From Pedobacter ginsengisoli (GTDB lineage Bacteria > Bacteroidota > Bacteroidia > Sphingobacteriales > Sphingobacteriaceae): a stretch of 64,000 nucleotides of DNA. Below are positions 10,120 through 18,900 of the stretch, in pieces. The position numbers and the translations under genes were made by a program. The stretch lies in NCBI RefSeq assembly GCF_002736205.1, contig NZ_CP024091.1:3283555-3347554 (forward strand). Reading direction: 5' to 3'. The notes beneath the pieces are model-generated. The model saw only the letters and a program-made list of their open reading frames with translations, made no database searches and was not told the origin of the DNA. Numbering within the stretch: position 1 is the first letter of the stretch; each line of letters starts with the position of its first letter.

Positions 10120-11033
10120 TTTATTTTAAATGTTGTTACAACAAAGCCATGATCAGAAGGATACAAAATTTCTTTGCCATTCAATTTTATTGTCTCCTCA
10201 AAAAACACCTTATAAGACTCAGATTTTACAGCTTTTAACTTCGGACTTTTGTAAAATATATAGTCTATCCGATGATCATCATTTTCACCTTTAGTATGCC
10301 AGGTAATACCAGGATGGGTAAGGGAATTTGGATTCAAGGTTCTATAAGTATCTATCAGTCCTATATCTGCCAATACTTTTGTTGAGTACCAGGGAACCAC
10401 CAGATTATTGTGTATTTTCCCGGTTTTAGCAGTCCAATCCAGATGAGAAGGAGTATTCAGATCTCCGCCAAGAATCATAGGTACAGAGTCAGTTTCTGCA
10501 GCATATTTTTTTATATAAGGCAATACCTTTTGTATCATTTCGTACTTAGCTCCGGATCTTTCCCAAACCAGAAGTTCTTCTGCATTTTTACCTAATTTTT
10601 CAGGCTCGTTTTCCCATGGCAAATAATGAAACCAATTTGAGAAAAATCTTATTCTTTGGTTTTGGATTATAATTTCTCGTCCACCCAGATAAAAAGGAAA
10701 ATTGGTATCGATTCTTTCCCCAAAAGGATATCTTGATATAATTGACAGATTAACATTCTTATCATCTAAGTCAGTACCTTCCGGAGCAATTAAATGAAAA
10801 TTGTAGCCTAAGGAATCGGCTATTATTTTACCGGAACCATAAGTTTCTACCATCAATATTACATCCGGATTTATTCCTCTTATAATCTGTATGGCATGAG
10901 CTTTTCCATCCTTGCTGTCATTTGCACCATGCAATATATTCCAGGCCATGACTTTAAAAGTACCTGTGGGCTTTTGGGCCATAGAATTAAAAAAAAAGAA
11001 TGTGAATGTTAAAAAGAAAAGGGTAAGCTTCAT
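10116..11033 (-). CDS. secreted endonuclease/exonuclease/phosphatase (EEP) family hydrolase
   Basis: A 305-residue protein with a signal peptide (about 1-19). It has the EEP/DNase I fold motifs in order: VMAWNILHG, ILMVETYG, LGGDLNTPSHLDW, HRIDYIF and the C-terminal PSDHGFVVTTF. These give the metal-binding Asn/Glu, the catalytic Asp-Asn pair and the terminal SDH histidine. Family members cleave phosphodiesters (nucleic acids, sphingomyelin, inositol phosphates). Cotranscription with GH92 (4-nt overlap) suggests removal of a phosphate or phosphodiester linkage from a mannan-type glycan, which is inference. A degraded copy of its first about 45 codons lies just upstream at 11243-11384. Confidence 0.85.
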   Translation of the reverse strand: MKLTLFFLTFTFFFFNSMAQKPTGTFKVMAWNILHGANDSKDGKAHAIQIIRGINPDVILMVETYGSGKIIADSLGYNFHLIAPEGTDLDDKNVNLSIISRYPFGERIDTNFPFYLGGREIIIQNQRIRFFSNWFHYLPWENEPEKLGKNAEELLVWERSGAKYEMIQKVLPYIKKYAAETDSVPMILGGDLNTPSHLDWTAKTGKIHNNLVVPWYSTKVLADIGLIDTYRTLNPNSLTHPGITWHTKGENDDHRIDYIFYKSPKLKAVKSESYKVFFEETIKLNGKEILYPSDHGFVVTTFKIK

Positions 11034-11109
11034 TTCAGGTTTCTATTAATTTTAAGTTTTAAAAGATTCATCAATGTAATAGCTAGCCAAGATTAACAAA
11101 AAAATCAAC

Positions 11110-11122
11110 ATGTACAAACATA
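11110..11122 (+). repeat. 13-bp motif ATGTACAAACATA, copy 1
   Basis: Identical to 11193-11205 and located 77 nt upstream of the EEP start. The core TGTACA resembles operators of GntR/AraR-type regulators. It may control the EEP-GH92 operon. Confidence 0.5.
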
Positions 11123-11192
11123 CAAGCACAAAAAATTTTTAAATAATTAAAAACGAATACCGAAAACGATAAAAGAACATAAACAACTCCAT

Positions 11193-11205
11193 ATGTACAA
11201 ACATA
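11193..11205 (+). repeat. 13-bp motif ATGTACAAACATA, copy 2
   Basis: Direct copy of 11110-11122, 83 bp further upstream of the EEP gene. A 10-bp inverted match (GTTTGTACAT) lies at 11515-11524, beyond the EEP remnant. Confidence 0.5.
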
Positions 11206-11242
11206 ATGAATAGAAAATTAACAGTAAAAGGTTGATTTTTTT

Positions 11243-11384
11243 GTATGCATGTGCTTTTCCATCCTTATTGTCATTTGCGCCGTGCAATGTATTCCAGGCC
11301 ATCACCTTAGAGAACTCAAGTTGTTTTTGAGCCTTGCAGTTAAAATAATAACATTAAGGCTAACAGGAGAAAAGTGTATTTCAT
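11243..11384 (-). pseudogene. remnant of an EEP-family gene (5' end only)
   Basis: Read on the minus strand from ATG 11384, this stretch begins MKYTFLLLALMLLF, hits a stop, and then in a shifted frame encodes KVMAWNTLHGANDNKDGKAHA. That is nearly the same as residues 28-47 of the intact EEP protein at 10116-11033 (KVMAWNILHGANDSKDGKAHA). Frameshifts and stops separate the pieces and the rest of the gene is missing. It is therefore the leftover start of a paralogue, in the same orientation, about 210 bp upstream of the intact copy. The 13-bp motifs lie between the two. Confidence 0.85.
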
Positions 11385-11735
11385 TTTTGTTTTTTATGTT
11401 TATTAAAAATTTATTATTAATACGAAGTTCGATAATACCAAAGTTCAGTTGATTGTGCTGAATTTTTTCTTATCCCATATCAAAAGTGTACAATTCACAG
11501 AACAACCGTGCAACGTTTGTACATAGGATAAAAAAGGTTTCGCTCCTACTCACTCAAGTATATATATTTGGCAATTCCAGCTAACAGGAGTTCATGTGTC
11601 ATTGATGTAAAATCTATCCAAACGAAAATACAGCTAATCGACTTAACGAAAAAAGGGGTTCAAACAATAGACTCGTAAAATCTCATCATCTAAAAATCTG
11701 CAATAATAACCGAAATTATGCGCAATACCCCTTTC

Positions 11736-11897
11736 CTAAGTTAACAGCTTTTGGTAACTTTCAATTAACGATTGATATGAAGGCATCATCTTAGGATAAG
11801 CAAATGCGTATTCCAACGCATCTATCCTCTCTTCTGAATTGGAGTACACAGAGAGATGAAAAGTATCAGCAACTTTCGGGTTCGAACAAAATGGCAT
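11736..11897 (-). pseudogene. short ORF or decayed gene fragment, 53 codons
   Basis: From ATG 11897 to TAG 11736 the minus strand encodes a protein-like sequence containing FHLSVYSNSEERIDALEYA and ending SYQKLLT. There is no signal peptide and no family I recognise. Surrounding frames on both sides contain further open pieces broken by stops, so this is more likely the C-terminal end of a lost gene than an independent small gene. Confidence 0.35.
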
Positions 11898-12039
11898 GTA
11901 AATTCAGGAGTGAACAAACATTCCCATCACATTTCGAGGCAGGTGGCCAAACCAATCCATAAAAAACGATTAAATTGCCGAAAGTCAATAATAATTATTC
12001 CTATCCAGCTGGTTCTAACAGTAAAATTAGTAAACCTGC

Positions 12040-12975
12040 TTAAACTGTACTGTTAACCATCCTATTTAAGATTTGGTTAGCATACTTTGGGTTATTTTGT
12101 AATGGCATGCCAGCAGCAAGATATTGATGAGCAAACCCATTCTTTTCTTTTAAACCATTCATCATAAAGCTCGTTTTCCCAACTATCAGCCCATCATAAC
12201 CTACTTGAGTCAGCATTACCTCTTCTTTTCTTGAGTTCCTGCAAATCATAGCTCCCCTCATAACCTTGGTGCTATTCTTTCCTATGATAAAGTCAACATA
12301 CACAGATTTATTAGCTAATTCTATATTGTTATAGGTTTTATCCTCAGCATCCAAATTAGAAAGACAGATTACAAGATCACAACGCTCATTAACTTTTAAT
12401 AACTCAGCAGTCCTATTTAATGCCAGGTAGGGATTTTGAAAACGAACGCCATCAGTTCCCGTTTTTGCACCCAATCCTGTGATTCCAATTTTTAAATTCC
12501 CGGAATAAATAATCGTAGAAGTTTTCACCCGAGAAGATAAAACAGGATTACTGAAGCTATAATTACAATTTACCAGGGGAAAATTCATAAAAGGCAGGAA
12601 TGTAGCCAGTCCCTCTTCTCCATTCCGTAATTCAGCTACTCCTATTGTAGCAGCATGGTAACCCATCTTATTCATCTTACTGATAACTTTCATATCATCA
12701 GCTTTACCGATAAAGTTTCCCGCATCTATGATAAGACCAAAAGCTTCCTGGTCCTGAATAAGTTTATTGATTTCATTTAAACCTCCCTGCTGTCCCTTAC
12801 CAGACTCAATATATCCATTAAGATTTGCTGTATGATAAACAATAAGCTCATTTCTTCTTGAGAAACCATTAATCGTTTTACTTACATTAGCCAATGTGGT
12901 TAGGGGTTTCCCAAAGACAGCTGCACCAGCCAAAACAGATGCGCTTTTTAAAAAAAATCTGCGTTTTGATTCCAT
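12040..12975 (-). CDS. Tat-exported 5'-nucleotidase-fold protein, probably catalytically dead
   Basis: A 311-residue protein starting with a twin-arginine signal (ESKRRFFLKSASVLAGAAVFG). The rest follows the N-terminal metallophosphoesterase domain of UshA/CpdB-type 5'-nucleotidases block by block. Each metal-binding motif is altered: the usual HTNDxHG reads HTANLNG, DAGDxxQG reads DAGNFIG, GNHEFD reads GVAELRN, and GGHSH reads GKNSTK. The aspartates and histidines that hold the two metals are therefore absent. The C-terminal nucleotide-binding domain is also missing. I infer a binding or structural role rather than hydrolysis. It faces away from the tail-collar operon, with about 145 bp between their start codons. 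Confidence 0.7.
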   Translation of the reverse strand: MESKRRFFLKSASVLAGAAVFGKPLTTLANVSKTINGFSRRNELIVYHTANLNGYIESGKGQQGGLNEINKLIQDQEAFGLIIDAGNFIGKADDMKVISKMNKMGYHAATIGVAELRNGEEGLATFLPFMNFPLVNCNYSFSNPVLSSRVKTSTIIYSGNLKIGITGLGAKTGTDGVRFQNPYLALNRTAELLKVNERCDLVICLSNLDAEDKTYNNIELANKSVYVDFIIGKNSTKVMRGAMICRNSRKEEVMLTQVGYDGLIVGKTSFMMNGLKEKNGFAHQYLAAGMPLQNNPKYANQILNRMVNSTV

Positions 12976-13120
12976 TAAACGTCAATTTAGAGTATGACTG
13001 ACACAAAAAAAAACATTACAACGCAAAAAAACAAGGCATATTGCATTTATTTTAAAATTTATTTAAAAGTGTGAACATTTAACAATAACTTTATTCCAAT
13101 TATCTAAATTGTTTCTCATT

Positions 13121-13651
13121 ATGGGAGTTAACCAATACCTGGGCGAAATCTCTATCGTCGCTTTTAATTTTAGCCCAAGAGGTTGGGCATTTTGCAATGG
13201 ACAGCTTTTATCGCTTCAACAAAATCAGGCACTTTTTTCCATTTTGGGAACCACTTATGGCGGGAATGGTGTAACCACCTTTGCCCTTCCGGATTTTAGG
13301 GGAAGAGCTCCTTTCCATACAGGTACAGATTTTTCCCTGGGACAGGTTGCAGGCGAATTCACTAGCGTTTTAACTACCCAGCAAATACCTGCCCACCTCC
13401 ATCAAGTTAGTAACGGTAACATTAAGGCAAAAACAGGTACAACAGCTAATAAAACATCCCCTGTCAACAATTATTTTGCAAGCAATTCCGTAGAGACAAA
13501 ACGGTTTACCGCAATTGCTGATACGACTATGGGAACTGTTTCAGCCAGCATAGCCAATAGCGGAGGCAATCAGCCACATGAAAACATGCAGCCTTACCTC
13601 GCTTTGAACTTTGTCATTGCCTTAGTCGGAGTATTCCCATCACGTAATTAA
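13121..13651 (+). CDS. tail-collar domain protein (microcystin-dependent protein family), first of three
   Basis: A 176-residue protein with the phage tail collar domain (Pfam 'Tail Collar') at the N-terminus: GEISIVAFNFSPRGWAFCNG, then LFSILGTTYGGNG and FALPDFRGRAPFH. The C-terminus has the family's GGNQPHENMQPYLALNF and ends FPSRN. There is no signal peptide. ATG 13121 is preferred over an in-frame TTG at 13109. In phage the domain sits at the fibre/baseplate; free-standing bacterial homologues (MdpB type) usually occur in threes, as here, and their function is unknown. This is the first gene of a nine-gene operon, 11 nt before the next. Confidence 0.9.
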   Translation: MGVNQYLGEISIVAFNFSPRGWAFCNGQLLSLQQNQALFSILGTTYGGNGVTTFALPDFRGRAPFHTGTDFSLGQVAGEFTSVLTTQQIPAHLHQVSNGNIKAKTGTTANKTSPVNNYFASNSVETKRFTAIADTTMGTVSASIANSGGNQPHENMQPYLALNFVIALVGVFPSRN

Positions 13652-13662
13652 TAAAATCAACT

Positions 13663-14193
13663 ATGACCGATCCATTTATAGGCGGAATTTTTATGTTCGC
13701 CGGCAATTTCGCAATGCGTGGCACTGCTGTATGTAACGGACAACTCCTTCCTATCCAACAAAATACTGCCTTGTTTTCTATCCTCGGCACCACTTATGGT
13801 GGAAACGGACAATCTACCTTTGCACTGCCAAATCTTATGGGTCGCTGCCCGATAATGCCGGGCAACAATCATGACCTTGGAGAAACTGGGGGCTCGCCAT
13901 CTGTAACATTGATCTCTACGGAGATGCCTAGCCACAATCACGGTGTACAAGCAGCAATCGGAACCGGTGGGGCAGCAGCGACAGCAAATCCTATAGGCGC
14001 TTTGCCAGGAACCACCACCAGCACGCCATTGTATTCAGACCAGGCTGGCACGGGATTTATGAGCCCTTTAACAACAAACTTTAGCAGCCAAACCCAACCT
14101 ACCGGAGGAAACCAACCGCACAACAATTTGCAACCTTATCTGGTTGTGACTTTTGTAATTGCAATGCAGGGGATATTTCCTGCCAGAAATTAA
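13663..14193 (+). CDS. tail-collar domain protein, second of three
   Basis: A 176-residue paralogue of its neighbours. It opens TDPFIGGIFMFAGNFAMRG and contains LFSILGTTYGGNGQSTFALP and GGNQPHNNLQPYLVVTF, ending FPARN. The middle third is divergent and rich in Ala, Gly and Thr (about residues 95-130), as expected for the variable region between the collar fold and the conserved C-terminus. There is no signal peptide or membrane helix. It starts 11 nt after the previous stop. Confidence 0.9.
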   Translation: MTDPFIGGIFMFAGNFAMRGTAVCNGQLLPIQQNTALFSILGTTYGGNGQSTFALPNLMGRCPIMPGNNHDLGETGGSPSVTLISTEMPSHNHGVQAAIGTGGAAATANPIGALPGTTTSTPLYSDQAGTGFMSPLTTNFSSQTQPTGGNQPHNNLQPYLVVTFVIAMQGIFPARN

Positions 14194-14216
14194 GTTTTCA
14201 CTTTAAATATTACATC

Positions 14217-14768
14217 ATGGAAGAACCATTTTTAGGGGAAATAACAATGTTTGCAGGAAATTTTGCCCCCCGGGGTTGGGCTTTTTGCAACGGTCAACTT
14301 TTAGCAATCTCTCAAAACGATGCGCTATATACACTACTTGGCACAACATACGGTGGAGACGGAATAAATACCTTTGCCCTTCCCAATCTTGCTGGTCGTG
14401 TACCTATTCATGTTGGCACCACACTCGGCAAGACATTTATTTTAGGACAATCAGGAGGTGTAGAGAGCGTTACCCTTACCACTCAACAGCTTCCTGCTCA
14501 CAACCATAGCATACTCACTAGCGAAGTCAGCTTTAAGACGCGTGGTGATTCAGCGGGAAATTCTGCTTCTCCTGACAACAACTTTATCGCCCAGGCCCCA
14601 TTAAAAAAGTTTTTTGGACGAGATACTCCACCCGATAAAATGGCTCCATTAGAAAGTGCAGGGACTGTTGGACCGGCAGGAAGTAATTTACCACACGACA
14701 ATATGCAACCGTATTGCGCTATTAACTTTATTATAGCCCTAGAAGGAATTTACCCTTCTAGCAATTAA
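14217..14768 (+). CDS. tail-collar domain protein, third of three
   Basis: A 183-residue paralogue (EEPFLGEITMFAGNFAPRG, LLGTTYGGDGINTFALP, LPHDNMQPYCAINF, ending YPSSN). The variable middle differs from the other two and contains a charged stretch (KKFFGRDTPPDKM). The three copies share framework residues but not the centre, which suggests division of labour in one assembly rather than recent duplication. It lies 23 nt after the second copy and 24 nt before the next gene. Confidence 0.9.
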   Translation: MEEPFLGEITMFAGNFAPRGWAFCNGQLLAISQNDALYTLLGTTYGGDGINTFALPNLAGRVPIHVGTTLGKTFILGQSGGVESVTLTTQQLPAHNHSILTSEVSFKTRGDSAGNSASPDNNFIAQAPLKKFFGRDTPPDKMAPLESAGTVGPAGSNLPHDNMQPYCAINFIIALEGIYPSSN

Positions 14769-14792
14769 TCATTAACATTCTCCAAAGCGATC

Positions 14793-15947
14793 ATGAAAAC
14801 AGGTATTCTATTACCCAGGTCGAGTACTCATCCTCTGATATCTTACAATTTCATGGATGGACTTAGCATTTTTCTTAAATTTCACCAGCTCACAAATGAT
14901 ATCGACTGTATTCCAGCTTATATAGGTTTTGGAACAGACCCCGTTTTAATTCAACAGGAAACCGAACGCTTAATACTGGAGCATCGAGTAGATTTGATCG
15001 TGATCTTTGCCGATTACCCGGTAGTAGAATGCCTATTTCCTCTGATCAATTCACTTAACAAGCTGATGATCGTTGTAAACCATGGCGCTAAATATCCGTC
15101 GTCCTGGGCCGCCCAGCCGAATGTGATTCACCACAGCTTAAACAATGTCTCCAATTGCTGGCTTACTGGCAAAAAGGCAGCAAAAGAAAACCAGACTGCT
15201 GTAGTTGTAAATTCCTTTTATGATGGCGGCTATTCTATCAGTCATGCAATTTCAGCTTCTTTTATGAGTCAATCCGGTCAAATCCTATTTAATTTTGTTG
15301 GCCACCAGAAAAAAGAAGAATTCAATACCAGTTCTCTTATTTCCTTTCTCAAAACAGAGCAAAAAACTGAGGCATTACTGGGCATATTAAGCGGAGAGCT
15401 AGTACCTGAGTTTTACCATCAGCTCCGGGAGCAAATAGGCAACAGAAAATTAAAACTTTATGCCGGCCCCGTTTTATTGGAGGAATCACAAACCGAAGAA
15501 AACTTAAACCCAACGGAAAATATCGAAGTTTGTGGATATACTACCTGGTTTAAAGAACTGGACAATGAAGAAAATATAGCTTATTGTAATAGTTTTAAAA
15601 ATGACACTGGTAGAGAACCGGATTCATTTGGTGTCTTAGGCTGGGATACCGGACTAATCCTTAAAACAATTCTTAAGATTTCGGAAGGAAAACTGATCGA
15701 TGCAAAGGTAATCAGCAAACATCAGGATCTTCAATTGCTTCAGGGAGCCAAAGGAGAAATACGCATGCATGCTTATTCCCAGCACTATATCTCTCCAGTA
15801 CATTACCTCCATAGTAAATTAAACAATGATTCCTCGAGCCTTCATCGTTTATCATTGGAAGTAGTTGAAGAATCTTTCAATGAACTGATCAACTTTGAAA
15901 TACAAGGCCCTTCATCGCAATGGCTAAATACATACCTCTGCTCCTAA
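14793..15947 (+). CDS. periplasmic-binding-fold (LivK/AmiC-like) protein lacking a signal peptide
   Basis: A 384-residue protein resembling type I periplasmic binding proteins of the Leu/Ile/Val and amide-receptor class: an N-terminal strand KTGILLPRSS, an Rossmann-like first lobe with VDLIVIFADYPVVE, a second lobe with ALLGILSGE, and the late block DSFGVLGWDTGLILK. Family members are normally exported, but this one begins MKTGILLPRSSTHPLIS with no hydrophobic leader or lipobox, so it should stay in the cytoplasm. No permease or ATPase genes are nearby. Within an operon of tail-collar and adhesin genes it may sense a ligand or handle an export cargo; both are guesses. Confidence 0.7.
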   Translation: MKTGILLPRSSTHPLISYNFMDGLSIFLKFHQLTNDIDCIPAYIGFGTDPVLIQQETERLILEHRVDLIVIFADYPVVECLFPLINSLNKLMIVVNHGAKYPSSWAAQPNVIHHSLNNVSNCWLTGKKAAKENQTAVVVNSFYDGGYSISHAISASFMSQSGQILFNFVGHQKKEEFNTSSLISFLKTEQKTEALLGILSGELVPEFYHQLREQIGNRKLKLYAGPVLLEESQTEENLNPTENIEVCGYTTWFKELDNEENIAYCNSFKNDTGREPDSFGVLGWDTGLILKTILKISEGKLIDAKVISKHQDLQLLQGAKGEIRMHAYSQHYISPVHYLHSKLNNDSSSLHRLSLEVVEESFNELINFEIQGPSSQWLNTYLCS

Positions 15948-15982
15948 AATAGTTTACAATATATTTTACAAAAAATCGCTCA

Positions 15983-18900
15983 ATGAAAACTTCAACAGGC
16001 ACCTTTCTACTAAGGATAGCACTTACTCTATCCATGGTATTTTGTATTAACTTTTTCTCCTACGCTCAATGTACATTAGGTGCTGGAGACTTAGTTTTTA
16101 CCGGTTACAATCAGCTTGATGACGGTACAGACGGGACTTCTACAGACGATTCCTTTTCCTTTCTATTATTAAAAGATATTCCTGCAGGTCAGGAAATTTT
16201 TTTTACGGATCTGGGCTGGACAGGAAGTAGCTTTCAAACTGCAAGCAATGCACCTTCGGATGCTGTCTTGAAATGGACGGCTGATGTGGCCTATCCTGCC
16301 GGAACAGAAATCATTGTTTATTGTAAATATACTCTTGTGGCAAAGGACATCAACGATAATACACGTGGTACAATCACGGTAGCACAATCATCTTACAACA
16401 CCAGTTCAGGAGCGGTCAGTCCACAAGAGCAAATGAGTCTCGCTGAATTTTCGGGAGATCAGCTATTCGCATTTACTAACTCTATTGCCACTCCTAATTT
16501 TTTGGCAGGCATGAGCATCAATAAACCAGTTGTATCCCAGTGGGAAGCAAGCTTATCACCAACTGCTTTTGGTGCAGATAAATCGGTTCTACCATCGGCT
16601 TTAAATTCCGGAGCACAGAAACTGGCAATTTCTTTTGCAGATCCAGGTGATCCATTTGTTAATGCTGCGCCTGTTGCAAGATATAAAAGGGAAGACATTG
16701 GCAATGCAACAGGTCTCCCTTCTGAGCTGCTTACTAAAATCAATGATCCTAGTAAATGGGAAATCAGAAGTGATGGCTATCATTACAATCCATTATTTTC
16801 TGCAGCAACACCAATTGTTGTTACAGGAATCCACATTACTGCCCAACCAGTTAACCGTACTAACCTGTGTCCGGGCTCTGCAACATCCTTTAGTATTACT
16901 GCCAGCGAAGTATGTTCTTATCAATGGGAAGTAAGCGATGACGGCACTACTTTCACTCCAATTGTAGCTTCGGGAATTTACAGCGGGGTAACTACAGCAA
17001 CACTCAGCATAAGTAACATCACAGGCTTAAGCACAAAAAAATACCGTGTAAAAGTTAGTGGAGTTAATGGTACCACTTCAGATATAGTGAATTTTACCTT
17101 GGTCAATCCAGTGATAACATTCAATCCTGGTCCTCTACCTCAGGCAACTCCAAATATCGCTTATACTACGACTGTTCAGGTAACTTCAGGTGGAAACGGA
17201 ACCTTTACTTTTTCACTAGAAAGCGGAGCACTCCCGGATGGATTAACACTCAATACGGCTACTGGAGAAATTTCAGGAACTCCAAGTATGGGTGGTCAAT
17301 TCAACTTCGTGATTAAGGCTACAGACAACTGCAGCACTCCAAATACCGGTACACAGAGTTACTCAATTATAGTTGGAACAATTGACCAATCGATTACTTT
17401 AACCGATTATACAAAAACTTATGGGGACGGAACCTTTACCTTGCCTCTAAATAGTAGTGCAGACTTACCAGTAACCTACACTTCCAGTGCCCCAACAGTA
17501 GCCACAGTAGTCGGTAATACAGTAACGATTATCGGTGCCGGAAGCACGAACATTACGGCTACTCAAGCAGGAAATACAAGTTATAACCCTGCACCAATGG
17601 TTGAGAAAACAATTACTGTTGACAAGAAAAATATTACTTTAGTCCTCAGCGCCACTCCTAGCATCACTAAAGCTTATGACGGCAATACCACGGCAACCCT
17701 GCTTCCAGCCAACTACACCTTAACAGGCTTAATAGGAACAGATGCAGTAACCGTTTCGGGAACGGCAAGCTACGATACCAATACCAAAGGAACCGGCAAA
17801 ACCATTACTGCGGGTACCTTTGTACTTGATGGTGCTGATAAAGACAATTACAGTCTGAGCACAACTACTGCAACAACTACAGGTGAGATCACTGCTGCAC
17901 CGCTTACTTTGGCATTGAATGCTACACCATTAATCAGCAAAGTATATGACGGCAATACAACTGCAACCCTGGTTCCGGCCAACTACACTTTAACAGGTGT
18001 GCTGGGTACAGATGCGGTAACTGTAAGTGGAATGGCAAGCTATGATACCAATACCAAAGGAACCGGCAAAACCATTACAGCAAATACTTTTGTACTTGAT
18101 GGTGCTGATAAAGACAATTACAGTCTGAGCACAACTACTGCAACGACTACCGGTGACATCACTGCTGCACCGCTTACTTTAGCCCTCAATGCTACACCAT
18201 CAATCAGCAAAGTGTATGACGGCAATACCACTGCAACCCTGCTTCCGGCCAACTACACCTTAACAGGCTTAATAGGAACAGATGCAGTAACTGTAAGTGG
18301 AACGGCAAGCTACGATACCAATACCAAAGGAACCGGTAAAACCATTACAGCAAATACCTTTGTACTTGATGGTGCCGATAAAGACAACTACAGCCTGAGC
18401 ACAGCTACTGCAACAACTACCGGTGACATCACGGCTGCACCGCTTACTTTAGCCCTCAATGCTACACCATTAATCAACAAAGTATATGACGGCAATACAA
18501 CTGCAACCCTGCTTCCGGCCAACTACACCTTAACAGGTATACTGGGTACAGATGCGGTAACTGTAAGTGGAATGGCAAGCTATGATACCAATACCAAAGG
18601 AACCGGCAAAACCATTACTGCGGGTACCTTTGTACTTGATGGTGCTGATAAAGACAATTACAGTCTGAGCACAACTACTGCAACAACTACCGGTGACATC
18701 ACCGCTGCACCGCTTACTTTAGCCCTGAATGCTACGCCATTAATCAGCAAAGTATATGACGGCAATACCACTGCAACCCTGCTTCCAGCCAACTACACCT
18801 TAACAGGGGTACTGGGTACAGATGCAGTAACTGTAAGTGGAACGGCTAGTTATGATACCAATACCAAAGGAACCGGTAAAACCATTACGGCAAATACTTT

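Noticed and set aside
13121..15947. Prophage or phage-tail module
   Set aside because: Only tail-collar domains are present; there are no sheath, tube, baseplate, capsid, terminase or lysis genes, and the next gene is a T9SS adhesin.
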